Counted from the stretch's first letter, positions 25,448 through 34,429 are shown. The stretch: 64,000 nt of DNA from an uncultured Prevotella sp. (GCA_946405145.1 CAMJGE010000007.1:1-64000), one strand, 5' to 3'. Notes: generated from the sequence alone by a model not told the origin. Numbers and translations are program-made.

Positions 25448-26305
25448 ATGGCAAAGAAAGATCCTACAGATTTGACTGTGGAAGAGAAGCTGAAAACCCT
25501 TTATCAGCTTCAGGCTGCACTCTCGGCTATCGACGAGAAGCGTGCACTGAGAGGTGAGTTGCCACTTGAGGTTCAGGACCTGGAAGATGAGATCGCTGGT
25601 CTGACCACTCGTGTGGAGAAGATCCAGAACGAGATCTCTGAGTTCCAGCGCGCCATCACGCAGAAGAAAGGCGAGATTGTTGACGCAGAGGCAAGTGTGG
25701 CACGTTATAAGGCTCAGCTCGACGAGGTGAAGAACAATCGTGAGTACGACACACTGAGCAAGGAGATTGAGTTCCAGTCACTGGAGATTGAGCTCTGTAA
25801 CAAGAAGATCCGTGAGGCTAATACTCGTATCCAGGAGAAGAAGAACGAACTGCAGGCCAATGAGGAGGTGATCGCAGAGCGTCAGGGCGACCTGGAGATG
25901 AAGAAGTCTGAACTCGAGGAGATCATGACTGAGACACGTGCAGAGGAAGAGAAGCTGAAGGAAAAGGTGAAGGATCTGGAGTCAAAGATTGAGACTCGTC
26001 TGCTCACTTCTTTCAAGCGCATCCGTAAGAACGCTCGTAACGGTTTGGGTATCGTTTATGTGCAGCGTGATGCCTGTGGTGGTTGCTTCAACAAGATTCC
26101 GCCCCAGCGTCAGCTCGACATCAAGATGCACAAGAAGGTTATTGTATGCGAGTATTGCGGACGTATCATGATTGATCCGGAACTGGCTGGCGTTAAGATC
26201 GAGAAGACTGTAAGTGCTGAAGAGAAGAAGACAGGACGCAAGCGCGCTATCCGTAAGACGGCTTCTTCTAAGAAGGCAACCGACGCCAATGATATGGATG
26301 AATAG
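25448..26305 (+). CDS. C4-type zinc-ribbon coiled-coil protein (CT398-like)
   Basis: This encodes 285 residues. Residues 10-190 form a long charged coiled coil, and residues about 205-245 contain a C4 zinc ribbon (CGGC..., then CEYCGRIMIDPEL), matching the zf-RING_7/CT398 family. The C-terminal tail is rich in lysine. Members have been linked to flagellar export and other roles in different phyla, and their function in Bacteroidota is not known. The gene begins 12 bases after the nif3-like gene, a pairing seen widely in bacteria. Its stop codon directly abuts the stop of the convergent HsdR_N gene, with no base between. Confidence 0.87.
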   Translation: MAKKDPTDLTVEEKLKTLYQLQAALSAIDEKRALRGELPLEVQDLEDEIAGLTTRVEKIQNEISEFQRAITQKKGEIVDAEASVARYKAQLDEVKNNREYDTLSKEIEFQSLEIELCNKKIREANTRIQEKKNELQANEEVIAERQGDLEMKKSELEEIMTETRAEEEKLKEKVKDLESKIETRLLTSFKRIRKNARNGLGIVYVQRDACGGCFNKIPPQRQLDIKMHKKVIVCEYCGRIMIDPELAGVKIEKTVSAEEKKTGRKRAIRKTASSKKATDANDMDE

Positions 26306-26755
26306 TTAAAGAATTTCGTAGTTTGGAATATCCTCCAGAAAGATGTAGCGCTGCTCAGCGTAATCCATCTTACAACAATAGTGCTGGAGGCCGTTGCTAA
26401 CTATCAGATAATCCACTTTCAGCAGAAGATTGTAAGCCGATATCTGGTCGAAAGTCTTCTGCTGAAGTTGTATAGTAGGGGCTTTGTACTCGATGATCAT
26501 GCGAGGCAAAGCCTCTTTATTATATAATATGGTATCACAGCGGAGTTTTTTCTCTCCGATCTTCATTTCTACCTCATTAGCCAACAGTCCCTTGGGGTAG
26601 CCCTTATGCTCGATCAGGAAGTGCACGAAGTGCTGGCGCACCCATTCTTCAGGCGTTAAAGCGACGTATTTTCGACGCAAAAAGTCGAAAATCTGCCGTT
26701 TTTCACCTTTCTCAGTGATTTTTATCGGGTATAAAGGTAGGTTTAATCGATACAT
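26306..26755 (-). CDS. HsdR N-terminal-type nuclease domain protein
   Basis: This encodes 149 residues resembling the isolated N-terminal domain of type I restriction R subunits (HSDR_N). The EVEMKIGEKKLRCDTILYN strand and MIIEYKAP form the PD-(D/E)xK-type active site (D and E-x-K visible). No motor domain, S or M subunit is present, so it is not a restriction system. The gene is divergent from holA and lies beside it in several Bacteroidota as far as I recall, which suggests a housekeeping DNA-related role. I chose ATG 26753-26755; longer in-frame starts overlap the promoter. A TACTTTTG -7 box is the complement of 26775-26782. Confidence 0.78.
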   Translation of the reverse strand: MYRLNLPLYPIKITEKGEKRQIFDFLRRKYVALTPEEWVRQHFVHFLIEHKGYPKGLLANEVEMKIGEKKLRCDTILYNKEALPRMIIEYKAPTIQLQQKTFDQISAYNLLLKVDYLIVSNGLQHYCCKMDYAEQRYIFLEDIPNYEIL

Positions 26756-26760
26756 TTTAT

Positions 26761-26768
26761 TATCTTTG
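26761..26768 (+). promoter_or_regulatory. -7 box of holA
   Basis: TATCTTTG fits TAnnTTTG and lies 37 bases before the holA ATG. No convincing -33 box is visible, and the divergent HsdR_N promoter box lies seven bases to the right. Confidence 0.5.
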
Positions 26769-26805
26769 TACCCGCAAAAGTACAAATAATATTCGAAAAA
26801 TCATC

Positions 26806-27831
26806 ATGGCAGAAGCAAAAAATGTCACTTTCGATAGTATTATGGCCGATTTGAAGGCTCGAAAATTCGTTCCTGTCTATTATCTGATGGGTGATGAGCC
26901 TTATTATATCGACCGTATCGCCGACTATATTGCAGAGCATGTTCTGCAGCCTGAGGAGCGTGATTTCAACCAGTCAGTGCTCTTTGGGTCTGATGTGACA
27001 GGTGCTCAGATAGCCGATACGGCTCGCCGTTATCCGATGATGGCCGAATATCAGGTGCTGATAGTGAAAGAGGCTCAGAACGTGAAGCAGACGGAGGCGC
27101 TGGAGAAGTACTTCAAGTCACCAATGCCCTCTACAATCCTTGTGATGTGTCACAAAAACGGCAAGGTGGATGGCAGAAAACGTGAATATGTGAAGGCTAT
27201 TCAGAGTGCTGGCATCCTATATGAGAGCAAAAAGCTGCACGAACGTGATCTGCCTGCCTTTATTGAGGGGTATTTGAAGCGTCATGAGGTGAGTATTGAC
27301 CATAAATCCACGCAAATGATAGCCGATAATATCGGTTCTGATCTCAGCAGACTGACTGGTGAGCTGAACAAGGTGATTATGGCACTGCCAGAGGACCAGA
27401 AAAAGGTGACGCCACAGGTGGTAGAAGACCAAATTGGGGTCAGTAAGGAGTTTAATGGCTACGAATTGGTCAATGCTATCGTACATAGAAACGTGTTTAA
27501 GGCTAATCAAATCATCAAATATTTCGATGATAATCCCAAAGCAGGCAGTATTTATTCATTTTTACCTTTGCTTTTTAATTATTTCCAAAATTTGATGATA
27601 GCTTACTATGCACCAGACAACAAAAGTCAGGAGAGGGTAGCGGAGTGGTTGGAGGTAAAATCATGGGCGGCGAAGGATTACATGACTGGGATGAGAAACT
27701 ACTCAGGTATGAAAGTGATGCAGATCATTTCGAAGCTTCGTGAGGTCGATGCAAAAAGTAAGGGACTGGATAATCCAAATACGCCTCCAGGTGAGTTAAT
27801 GAAGGAGATAATCTTTTACATTTTGCACTAA
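26806..27831 (+). CDS. holA: DNA polymerase III subunit delta
   Basis: HolA is the delta subunit of the clamp loader; it opens the beta sliding clamp. The 341-residue protein has the delta hallmark N terminus (FVPVYYLMGDEPYYIDRIADYI), the RRYPMMAEYQVLIVKEAQ strand, MPSTILVMCHKNGKVDGRK and the C-terminal collar helices with LREVDAKSKG. This is a normal length for Bacteroidota HolA. It is followed by two tandem terminators and a long AT-rich gap. Confidence 0.92.
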   Translation: MAEAKNVTFDSIMADLKARKFVPVYYLMGDEPYYIDRIADYIAEHVLQPEERDFNQSVLFGSDVTGAQIADTARRYPMMAEYQVLIVKEAQNVKQTEALEKYFKSPMPSTILVMCHKNGKVDGRKREYVKAIQSAGILYESKKLHERDLPAFIEGYLKRHEVSIDHKSTQMIADNIGSDLSRLTGELNKVIMALPEDQKKVTPQVVEDQIGVSKEFNGYELVNAIVHRNVFKANQIIKYFDDNPKAGSIYSFLPLLFNYFQNLMIAYYAPDNKSQERVAEWLEVKSWAAKDYMTGMRNYSGMKVMQIISKLREVDAKSKGLDNPNTPPGELMKEIIFYILH

Positions 27832-27899
27832 TTATTAGCTCATTTTTTGCTGCACTTTTTTAAAATCACGATTTTCCAGCTCTAGAATTTTCTAAAATT

Positions 27900-27923
27900 G
27901 CGCTTTTCAGGAGCGCTTTTTTT
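27900..27923 (+). terminator. First terminator after holA
   Basis: GCGCT (27900-27904) pairs with AGCGC (27912-27916) around a TTTCAGG loop, followed by seven T. Confidence 0.8.
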
Positions 27924-27925
27924 GG

Positions 27926-27965
27926 CCCAAAATCCCTGATAGGAGAGGGGTTTGGGGCGTTTTTT
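27926..27965 (+). terminator. Second, tandem terminator after holA
   Basis: CCCAAAATCCCT (27926-27937) pairs imperfectly with AGGGGTTTGGG (27946-27956), followed by GCGTTTTTT. Confidence 0.65.
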
Positions 27966-28552
27966 ACCCCTTCAAAATTCGCGTTTTTAAAATTTTCTTT
28001 CCCGTTGTCCAGAATATGCGAAAGATGATCCATTTTCACCCGTTGACCACCTAAAAATTCAGCTTTTGCATTTATTAATATTTAAAATCCTGCATTTTAA
28101 TTTATAAATATATACATTGCAAAAGCAAAATTCACAATTTAAAACATAAATTCGAAGATTAATATAGAAGTATGGCAATTTATAATTATAGTTTATATAT
28201 CCAAATATTCGGTTTTGTGATTTGAAACTTAATAATATACATAGGACATTCAAACCTATAATCAATTAAAAATCAATTAATTATAAGTATTTACTACAAT
28301 TCTCTTTCATAATTCAGACTGTTTATAGAGCAGGGTTTTGCATATGCATTTATTTTGTTTTGAATTTCCGTAATTACCTCATTAAAAGCCAGTTTATTAA
28401 CAAATCATGCTCAACAAATTGTTTGTAATAGTTTGTTTATCTAAATTTGGATTCGTAATTATAAATACTGATTTCGAGATTTCGAACCTATACAGTTACA
28501 AATATAAAAATACAAATTAAAAGTTTAAAAAATTAAATTCTCTCTACATTTC
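27966..28552. other. Long AT-rich intergenic stretch without recognisable gene
   Basis: Between the holA terminators and the XRE promoter the sequence is strongly AT-rich compared with its neighbours. Only chance-like frames exist, the longest being 68 codons with low-complexity Ile/Tyr/Asn composition. GCTTTTGCA near 28067 recurs inverted as TGCAAAAGC near 28117. I see no DnaA boxes, tRNA or known RNA motif. Confidence 0.6.
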
Positions 28553-28609
28553 TTGTTTATTCCAAAAAAATGCTTTACCTTTGTAAACTGTAAGAAAAAT
28601 GGCCATTTT
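28553..28609 (+). promoter_or_regulatory. Promoter and palindromic operator candidate of the XRE regulator
   Basis: TTG at 28553-28555 and TACCTTTG at 28576-28583 are 20 bases apart. The predicted transcript start near 28590 is followed by a perfect 14-bp palindrome AAAATGGCCATTTT (28596-28609), a plausible autoregulatory site. Confidence 0.6.
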
Positions 28610-28636
28610 GGCCCTATTTAGTCATCATTAGTAACA

Positions 28637-29113
28637 ATGAAGGATCGAATTAGACAAGTAATGGAGTCTCAGCACATGACTCAACAGGTGTTTGCCGACT
28701 ACATCGGTTTGGCACCTGCTACTCTTAGTAGTATTTTTAATGGTAGAACTCGACCCACTCTGAACGTGGTTGAGGCACTGAAAAAGAAAATTCCTAACAT
28801 TAGCATCGACTGGTTGATGTTCGGATCTGGTGAAATGTATCAGAATACAGTTGATAATCCACTACCCGACCAGAAGGCTTCCGATAATGGCATTTTTGAT
28901 CAGTCACCGATGTTAGATTTTGAACAGACTCCCGTTAATCCCCTTCCTAATATGGGGCAAATTACTCAAAATCATGCTACAATCAAAAATTCACGACTAG
29001 AACCTATCCGTGATGAGGTTAAAATTCTTGACAAGCCTCAAAGAAAGGTTATTGAGATACGTGTTTTTTATGATGATCAGACCTGGGATACTTTTGTTCC
29101 CATGAAAAAATAG
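28637..29113 (+). CDS. XRE-family helix-turn-helix regulator
   Basis: This encodes 158 residues. Residues 1-65 form an XRE/Cro-type DNA-binding domain (MTQQVFADYIGLAPATLSSIFNGRTRPTL, shown here only in part by its helix 2-turn-helix 3 positions 14-42). The FGSGEMY segment after it is common in Bacteroidota XRE proteins. The rest is polar, probably flexible, ending with EIRVFYDDQTWDTFVP, a short conserved-looking strand pair. It sits 58 bases upstream of pyrK but pyrK has its own promoter. Regulation of the pyrimidine genes is possible from position alone. The predicted leader contains a palindrome. Confidence 0.82.
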   Translation: MKDRIRQVMESQHMTQQVFADYIGLAPATLSSIFNGRTRPTLNVVEALKKKIPNISIDWLMFGSGEMYQNTVDNPLPDQKASDNGIFDQSPMLDFEQTPVNPLPNMGQITQNHATIKNSRLEPIRDEVKILDKPQRKVIEIRVFYDDQTWDTFVPMKK

Positions 29114-29145
29114 TTTGGCTGTTTCGATAAAAAGTTGTATCTTTG
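29114..29145 (+). promoter_or_regulatory. Promoter of pyrK-pyrD
   Basis: TTTG at 29114-29117 and TATCTTTG at 29138-29145, 20 bases apart; the pyrK ATG follows 26 bases later. Confidence 0.72.
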
Positions 29146-29171
29146 CACCATCATTTTGCGAAGAATAACTT

Positions 29172-29945
29172 ATGAAGAAGTATGTTTTAGACCTGACGGT
29201 TGTATCTGTTGAGCGCATTCATGCACGTTATGTGCTGATTCGCCTGACAGATACAAAACCTCTTCCGGAGATGTTGCCAGGACAGTTTGTCGAGGTTCGT
29301 GTAGATAGTTCCCCTTCAACCTTTCTGCGCCGTCCTATTTCAATCAATTATGTAGATCGTGTTAAAAACCAGCTTTGGCTCTTGGTAGCAACTGTTGGTG
29401 ATGGCACGCGTGCTTTGGCTACACTCCAGCCTGGAGCTGTTCTGAACTGCGTATTACCCCTTGGTAATGGCTTTACACCAGCTGCTTCAGGGCAGAAAGT
29501 GCTGCTTGTTGGTGGTGGTGTAGGTGTGGCTCCGCTCCTCTATATGGGTGCTCAGATGCGAGAACAGGGCTTAGAACCTACATTCTTATTGGGAGCCCGA
29601 ACCAATGAGGATCTACTGATGCTTGACGAATTTAAGAAGTATGGGCGTGTGTATGTGACTACTGAAGATGGTTCTGCAGGCGAGAAAGGCTTTGTAACGA
29701 ACCATTCTATCCTCCAGCAAGAGCAGTTCTCTCGTATCTCCACCTGTGGTCCAACGCCGATGATGAAGGCGGTGGCTCGTCTGGCTCGTGAAAAGGGCAT
29801 CGATTGTGAGGTGTCGCTCGAGAATCTCATGGCATGCGGCTTAGGAGCCTGTCTTTGTTGTGTAGAGAAGACAACAGAGGGCAATTTATGTGTATGTAAG
29901 GAAGGACCTGTATTTAATATCAATCGACTGTTATGGCAAAGCTAA
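29172..29945 (+). CDS. pyrK: Dihydroorotate dehydrogenase B, electron-transfer subunit
   Basis: PyrK passes electrons from dihydroorotate oxidation to NAD+ through FAD and a [2Fe-2S] cluster. The 257-residue protein has the FAD-binding FLRRPISI, the nucleotide-binding [12 protein letters not shown], and the C-terminal cluster cysteines in [13 protein letters not shown] plus CVCKEGPVF. It overlaps pyrD by 13 bases, so the two subunits are translated together and should form the heterotetrameric class 1B enzyme. Confidence 0.95.
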   Translation: MKKYVLDLTVVSVERIHARYVLIRLTDTKPLPEMLPGQFVEVRVDSSPSTFLRRPISINYVDRVKNQLWLLVATVGDGTRALATLQPGAVLNCVLPLGNGFTPAASGQKVLLVGGGVGVAPLLYMGAQMREQGLEPTFLLGARTNEDLLMLDEFKKYGRVYVTTEDGSAGEKGFVTNHSILQQEQFSRISTCGPTPMMKAVARLAREKGIDCEVSLENLMACGLGACLCCVEKTTEGNLCVCKEGPVFNINRLLWQS

Positions 29946-30841
29946 ATGTAAAAATAGGAGATCTGCAGCTTAAGAACCCTGTGATGACGGCTTCCGGCAC
30001 CTTTGGATATGGGCTCGAATTTGCTGATTTTATGCCCCTTGACGGTATCGGTGGCATTATTGTAAAGGGAACCACCTTGAAACCTCGTGAAGGCAACGAC
30101 TACCCTCGTATGGCAGAAACAGCGCAGGGGATGCTTAACTGTGTAGGTCTGCAGAACAAGGGTGTCGATTACTTCTGTTCTCACATCTATCCGCAGATTA
30201 AGGATATCAATACCAATATGATTGTGAATGTAAGCGGTTCTTCGCCTGAGGATTATGCCGAGTGTGCTGCCCGTATCGATACTTTGGAGCATATTCCTGC
30301 CATCGAACTGAATATCTCCTGTCCTAATGTGAAGGATGGGGGTATGGCCTTTGGTGTCACCTGTGCTGGTGCTGCCAGTGTGGTAAAAGCCGTGCGTCAG
30401 CGTTATCATAAGACACTGATCGTTAAACTCTCGCCCAATGTGACAGATATTACAGAGATAGCCCGTGCTGTTGAGGCTGAGGGAGCTGATGCTGTTTCAC
30501 TCATCAATACGTTAATGGGTATGGCTATTGATATTGAGAAACGCAAGCCTCTGCTCAGTATCCGTACAGGTGGACTGAGTGGTCCTGCTGTCAAGCCTGT
30601 AGCTGTTCGTATGGTGTGGCAGGTGGCTAAGGCTGTAGGCATCCCTGTTGTAGGCTTAGGCGGCATTTCCAGCGCTAAGGATGCCATTGAGTTTCTGATG
30701 GCTGGAGCAACGGCTATCGAGATAGGAACAGCCAATTTCCTCGATCCTGCCATTAGCATCAAGGTGAGGGATGGTATTGATGCCTGGCTCGATGCCCATG
30801 GGTGTCAGTCTGTAGAAGATATCATTGGTGTGATCGATTGA
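29933..30841 (+). CDS. pyrD: Dihydroorotate dehydrogenase B, catalytic subunit
   Basis: This 302-residue TIM-barrel flavoprotein oxidises dihydroorotate to orotate in pyrimidine synthesis. It shows the N-terminal [18 protein letters not shown]-binding [11 protein letters not shown], the catalytic-base cysteine in [13 protein letters not shown] (the class 1 residue), and the phosphate-binding [11 protein letters not shown] and GTANFLDP. The stop codon lies inside the stem of the terminator that follows. Confidence 0.95.
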   Translation: MAKLNVKIGDLQLKNPVMTASGTFGYGLEFADFMPLDGIGGIIVKGTTLKPREGNDYPRMAETAQGMLNCVGLQNKGVDYFCSHIYPQIKDINTNMIVNVSGSSPEDYAECAARIDTLEHIPAIELNISCPNVKDGGMAFGVTCAGAASVVKAVRQRYHKTLIVKLSPNVTDITEIARAVEAEGADAVSLINTLMGMAIDIEKRKPLLSIRTGGLSGPAVKPVAVRMVWQVAKAVGIPVVGLGGISSAKDAIEFLMAGATAIEIGTANFLDPAISIKVRDGIDAWLDAHGCQSVEDIIGVID

Positions 30842-30855
30842 TCACACCTTTTTTT
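30827..30855 (+). terminator. Terminator of pyrK-pyrD
   Basis: GGTGTGATC (30827-30835), GATT loop, GATCACACC (30840-30848), then seven T. The stem overlaps the last codons and stop of pyrD. Confidence 0.92.
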
Positions 30856-30856
30856 G

Positions 30857-30954
30857 AGCAAAAATTTGGGGGCTACCAACTGGCAGCCCCCAACCAACAC
30901 AAAAACTAAACTAGACTTAACTAAAGCATCTCAGGATTTTCCCAAACCCTTAAT
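30857..30954 (-). ncRNA. Candidate small RNA with its own promoter and terminator
   Basis: A complete minus-strand promoter (30961-30991) predicts transcription from about 30954 leftwards. About 60 nt later a strong stem TTGGGGGCT / AGCCCCCAA (30866-30893) is followed by ATTTTTG, a Rho-independent terminator in this direction only. The predicted ~95-nt RNA also has an AGCAT/ATGCT hairpin near its 5' end and no credible ORF. It lies downstream of aroC on the same strand, so it could be a 3'-UTR-associated sRNA sharing the aroC terminator. Confidence 0.5.
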
Positions 30955-30960
30955 GCTCTG

Positions 30961-30991
30961 CAAAGATACGATTTATTTCGGATTCTACAAA
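30961..30991 (-). promoter_or_regulatory. Promoter of the candidate small RNA
   Basis: TTTG (complement of 30988-30991), 19-base spacer and TATCTTTG (complement of 30961-30968) match the consensus exactly. Confidence 0.65.
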
Positions 30992-31029
30992 GGAAAAATA
31001 AAGAATAATTTACACCTCATATACAATTG

Positions 31030-32109
31030 TTACCGATTTCCGCTGTTTTTTAACAGTGTATAATCCAAAATCGTCATAGCAGCCATCGCTTCAACGATGG
31101 GAACGGCTCTTGGCAAAACACATGGGTCGTGACGTCCACTTGTCTTAAAGAGCGTTGTATTTCCTTCCTTATCTACTGTTTCCTGATCCTTCAGAATGGT
31201 AGCTACCGGCTTGAATGCCACACGGAAGTAGATGTCCTGTCCGTTGGAGATACCACCCTGAATACCACCACTATGATTTGTCTTGGTGGTGATCTGGCCA
31301 TCGATATTCTGGAATATGTCGTTCTGTTCCGATCCGCGTGCTGTCACACCCTCGAAGCCCTCACCATACTCAAAGCCTTTAGCGGCATTGATGCTGAGCA
31401 TGGCTCCGCCTAAGGCTGCATGGAGCTTACCAAATTCGGGTTCTCCAAGACCCACGGGACAGCCCTTGATGACACAGGTGATCACACCACCGATGGTGTC
31501 ACCCTCTTTCTTGATCTGGGTGATCAGTGCCTCCATCTCTTGAGCCTTCACTGGATCTGGGCATCGCACAGCGTTGCTTTCTGTCAGATCAAGGTCGTAG
31601 AGGCGATAGTCGCGATTCAGTGCTATCGGACCAACCTGTGAGGTATAGGCCTGTACGCTGATTCCCAACTGCTTAAGTGCGAGTTTCGCCAATGCTCCAC
31701 CCACACAGCGGCTAATGGTGATACGGGCAGAGGAACGTCCGCCACCCCGATAATCTCTCACACCGTATTTCTGATTATAGGTGAAGTCGGCATGAGAGGG
31801 GCGGAACAGACTCTTGAGATTCTCGTAGTCCTTAGAGCGCTGATTGGTGTTCCTGACAATGAATCCGATGGGGCATCCTGTCGATTTACCCTCGAAAACA
31901 CCACTGAGCAGTTCCACTTTATCTGCTTCCTGCCTCGACGTGGTAATGTTGCTTTGACCTGGACGCCTGCGGTTCAGTTCCTGCTGGATGAAATCCAGAT
32001 CGATATCGATGCCTGCAGGCATCCCGTCGATCACTCCGCCTACGGCTTCCCCGTGACTTTCTCCGAAGGTGGTCAGCGTGAATAGGTTTCCAAATGTGTT
32101 ACGTGTCAT
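31030..32109 (-). CDS. aroC: Chorismate synthase
   Basis: AroC converts EPSP to chorismate using reduced FMN, the last step of the shikimate pathway. The 359-residue protein begins [20 protein letters not shown], with the family signature FGESHG, and contains [19 protein letters not shown] and [11 protein letters not shown] chose ATG 32107-32109, since the longer frame to 32169 extends into slyD. It is 35 bases downstream of slyD and probably co-transcribed with it. It feeds the chorismate used by the pheA operon at the right end of the window. Confidence 0.96.
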   Translation of the reverse strand: MTRNTFGNLFTLTTFGESHGEAVGGVIDGMPAGIDIDLDFIQQELNRRRPGQSNITTSRQEADKVELLSGVFEGKSTGCPIGFIVRNTNQRSKDYENLKSLFRPSHADFTYNQKYGVRDYRGGGRSSARITISRCVGGALAKLALKQLGISVQAYTSQVGPIALNRDYRLYDLDLTESNAVRCPDPVKAQEMEALITQIKKEGDTIGGVITCVIKGCPVGLGEPEFGKLHAALGGAMLSINAAKGFEYGEGFEGVTARGSEQNDIFQNIDGQITTKTNHSGGIQGGISNGQDIYFRVAFKPVATILKDQETVDKEGNTTLFKTSGRHDPCVLPRAVPIVEAMAAMTILDYTLLKNSGNR

Positions 32110-32144
32110 GTAGAGTGGGGGCTTATGGGTTATTGATGATTTGA

Positions 32145-32744
32145 TTAGTGGCAGTGTCCGCAGCCGCAACCACCTTCGTGATCGTGTCCGCAGTCATCAT
32201 GGTCACATCCCTCGTGGTCACAACCACCACAATGATGTCCACAACCGCCTGTCAAATGCTTGATCAGGTGCTGAACCTCTTCTTCTGTGGCATCGCGATT
32301 CTCGATTACGATACCTGTGAAGTTCAACAGCTTGCCTGCCAACGGGTGGTTGGTATCAACGGTTACGCCGTCTTCCTCAATCTTCACCACCTTCGCCATA
32401 AACTGATGATCCTCATTGTCCATCAGGGTGATGGTGGCGCCTTCAAAGATGTTCTCGTGATCGAAGTGACCATTGATCGTAAATATCTCGCGATCCACCT
32501 TGTGCTTGCCTTCTGGCACATATTCGCCAAAAGCATCTCCTGGCTGGAGGGTGAAGTCAAAGTGAGCGCCTTTCTCCAGACCGCTTACCTCCTGCTCGAA
32601 TTTGTCGAGTGAGATACCGAATCCTGTGATAAACTCAAACGGATGCTCATCGCCTGTCTGCTCTTCCAAATGCTTCTCGCCATTCTCAGCTACACTATAC
32701 AACTGATATACTACTGATAAAAACTTGTTTTGTGGTTTGTCCAT
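32145..32744 (-). CDS. slyD: FKBP-type peptidyl-prolyl isomerase, SlyD-like
   Basis: This 199-residue protein has the SlyD layout: an FKBP domain split by the insert-in-flap chaperone domain ([46 protein letters not shown]) and a C-terminal tail of about 35 residues rich in His, Cys, Gly and Asp ([20 protein letters not shown]). The tail can bind nickel and other metals; in E. coli SlyD assists hydrogenase nickel insertion. The protein is cytoplasmic with no signal peptide. A minus-strand TAATTTTG box (complement of 32778-32785) precedes it. A role in metal delivery here is inferred from the tail. Confidence 0.93.
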   Translation of the reverse strand: MDKPQNKFLSVVYQLYSVAENGEKHLEEQTGDEHPFEFITGFGISLDKFEQEVSGLEKGAHFDFTLQPGDAFGEYVPEGKHKVDREIFTINGHFDHENIFEGATITLMDNEDHQFMAKVVKIEEDGVTVDTNHPLAGKLLNFTGIVIENRDATEEEVQHLIKHLTGGCGHHCGGCDHEGCDHDDCGHDHEGGCGCGHCH

Positions 32745-32903
32745 ACCTTATTTATATATAATGTTTAATTTGCGCTGCAAAATTACGAATTTTAATCCAT
32801 AACGCACTATTTTAAGGCGAAAATCTTAAATTTTCCGCTTTTCTGCGATTATTTGACCTTTATCAACAAAACGGCTGTTATCGCACACAATTCTTAAAAA
32901 ACG

Positions 32904-32934
32904 TTGTGAGGTATCAAAAATCGTCGTACCTTTG
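32904..32934 (+). promoter_or_regulatory. Promoter of the small secreted protein gene
   Basis: TTG at 32904-32906 and TACCTTTG at 32927-32934, 20 bases apart. The leader of about 75 nt holds a six-codon reading frame (32977-32997). Confidence 0.65.
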
Positions 32935-33017
32935 CATCGTCAAAAGACAGGATAACATTATTAAAGTAGGAGCGAAATGACACACCGCTCTGAGTAAAGA
33001 AAAGAAAGGGTAAAAAG

Positions 33018-33371
33018 ATGAAAAAGATGATTTTGACATTAGTTGCAATGCTGAGTATGACAACCGCATTCGCAGAAGGTGAAAAAGCCAATAATGTCGA
33101 GGCTTACGAGCTGAACATCAATATGGATAAGCTCTATGCAGCTCTCGATTTGGCAAACGACCAGAAGGAGGCCGTTGCTGACATTCACCACACATTCGCT
33201 TCTGAGCTGATGTTTGCTGCTCAGTACGCCAACAACGATCGTAAGGCACTTGTGGCGCGTGCTATCGACAACGACGTGAAGTGGATGCGCTACGTGTTGA
33301 ACGACAAGCAGTTCCGTACTTATCTGACACTGCTGAACACTACGCTCAACAATCGTGGTCTTAACAAGTAA
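33018..33371 (+). CDS. Small secreted helical protein of unknown function
   Basis: This encodes 117 residues with a clear signal peptide (MKKMILTLVAML..TTAFA) and a mature part of about 97 residues predicted helical (MDKLYAALDLANDQKEAVADI, FASELMFAAQYAN, VKWMRYVLNDKQFRTYL). I recognise the general style of small periplasmic proteins in Bacteroidota but not a named family. It has its own promoter, a 75-nt leader and its own terminator, so it is monocistronic and likely well expressed. An AAAGGG element precedes the ATG. The function is unknown. Confidence 0.75.
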   Translation: MKKMILTLVAMLSMTTAFAEGEKANNVEAYELNINMDKLYAALDLANDQKEAVADIHHTFASELMFAAQYANNDRKALVARAIDNDVKWMRYVLNDKQFRTYLTLLNTTLNNRGLNK

Positions 33372-33414
33372 GAGAAAGCAAGGGAAACGTGTAATTATTA
33401 GTAGTTAAAAGCAG

Positions 33415-33446
33415 GAGGCATTCCGCAAGGGGTGCCTCTATTTTTA
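33415..33446 (+). terminator. Terminator after the small secreted protein gene
   Basis: GAGGCATTCC (33415-33424), GCAA loop and GGGGTGCCTC (33429-33438), followed by TATTTTTA. Confidence 0.82.
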
Positions 33447-33514
33447 TGCCTAAAATTTGCAAGTCTCAGTTTTTTTTGCTTATTTTGCACTCAGAATTAA
33501 TAATCGAAACGAAT

Positions 33515-34417
33515 ATGAGAAATTTAAAAGTTATTCTTTTGTCACTTGTTGCCGTTCTGATGGTCAGTTGCGGCACAACGAAAACAGTGCCCATCACTGG
33601 GCGCCAGCAGAGTCTGATGGTGAGCGATGGCGATGTGCTCAGTCTCTCCACTCAGCAGTATCAGGAGTTTATGAAAACAGCCAAGCTTTCTACCAACGCA
33701 GCTAATATCGCAATGGTGAAGCGGGTGGGGCAGAATCTGGCTACGGCTGTTACTAACTATCTGAACGCCAACGGTATGGCTGCTGACGTACAGAACTTCA
33801 AGTGGACTTTCAACCTGGTGCAGAACAAGGAGGCTAATGCCTGGTGTATGCCTGGTGGACTCATCTGTGTGTATGAAGGCATCCTGCCACTTACGCAGGA
33901 CGAGGCTTCGCTGGCTATTGTGCTCGGACATGAGATCGCCCACGCTGTGGCCCGTCACTCTGCAGAGCAGATGAGCACGAAGATCAAGCAGCAGTATGGC
34001 ATGCAGGTTGGTGCAGCTGTTCTGGGTGGTATAGGTGTTGGTTCAAATACCTCTTCTATTATTCAAGCTATTGCAGCTCAGGGCTTTAACTTCAAGAATC
34101 TCAGCTATTCACGTAGTCACGAGAGCGAGGCCGACCATATGGGACTGATCTTTGCAGCAATGGCTGGTTATGATCCTCAGGTAGCAGTAAGCTTCTGGCA
34201 GCGTATGGCAGCAGCTTCTAACAATCAGAGGTCGGAGTTCTTTAGTGATCACCCTTCTGATGCTACTCGTATCAAGCAGATTCAGGGTTGGATGCCTGAG
34301 GCACTGAAATACTACAAGGGCAATTCAGCCTCTACCACCACTACCGCGAAGTCCTCTCAGAAGAGCACTCCTACGAAAGCCACCAAGACCTTCCACATCT
34401 CTACGAAGAAGAAATAA
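33515..34417 (+). CDS. M48-family metalloprotease lipoprotein
   Basis: This 300-residue lipoprotein has the lipobox LMVS|C followed by GTTKTVPITGRQQ, a familiar opening of periplasmic M48 peptidases (BepA/YcaL/LoiP group). The zinc motif HEIAH lies near residue 139, and the third ligand glutamate is in SHESEADHMG. The VLGHEIAHAVARHSAEQM context is typical. Such proteases handle misassembled outer-membrane proteins on the periplasmic side. I chose ATG 33515 because it gives the lipoprotein signal; the frame is open to 33446. The Ser/Thr/Lys-rich tail after residue 270 is low complexity. A palindrome array and a terminator follow. Confidence 0.9.
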   Translation: MRNLKVILLSLVAVLMVSCGTTKTVPITGRQQSLMVSDGDVLSLSTQQYQEFMKTAKLSTNAANIAMVKRVGQNLATAVTNYLNANGMAADVQNFKWTFNLVQNKEANAWCMPGGLICVYEGILPLTQDEASLAIVLGHEIAHAVARHSAEQMSTKIKQQYGMQVGAAVLGGIGVGSNTSSIIQAIAAQGFNFKNLSYSRSHESEADHMGLIFAAMAGYDPQVAVSFWQRMAAASNNQRSEFFSDHPSDATRIKQIQGWMPEALKYYKGNSASTTTTAKSSQKSTPTKATKTFHISTKKK

Positions 34418-34429
34418 GGTCTTAGATTG

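Noticed and set aside
26306..26755. Type I restriction system
   Set aside because: Only the isolated HsdR N-terminal-type domain is present; no motor, specificity or methylation subunits nearby.
28059..28265. Minus-strand frame of 68 codons in the AT-rich gap
   Set aside because: Composition is almost only Ile, Tyr, Asn, Leu and Cys as expected from AT-rich DNA, without a promoter or similarity to a known pattern.
30854..31063. Plus-strand frame of 69 codons after pyrD
   Set aside because: It starts inside the pyrD terminator region and runs over the candidate sRNA and aroC end; no promoter in that direction.
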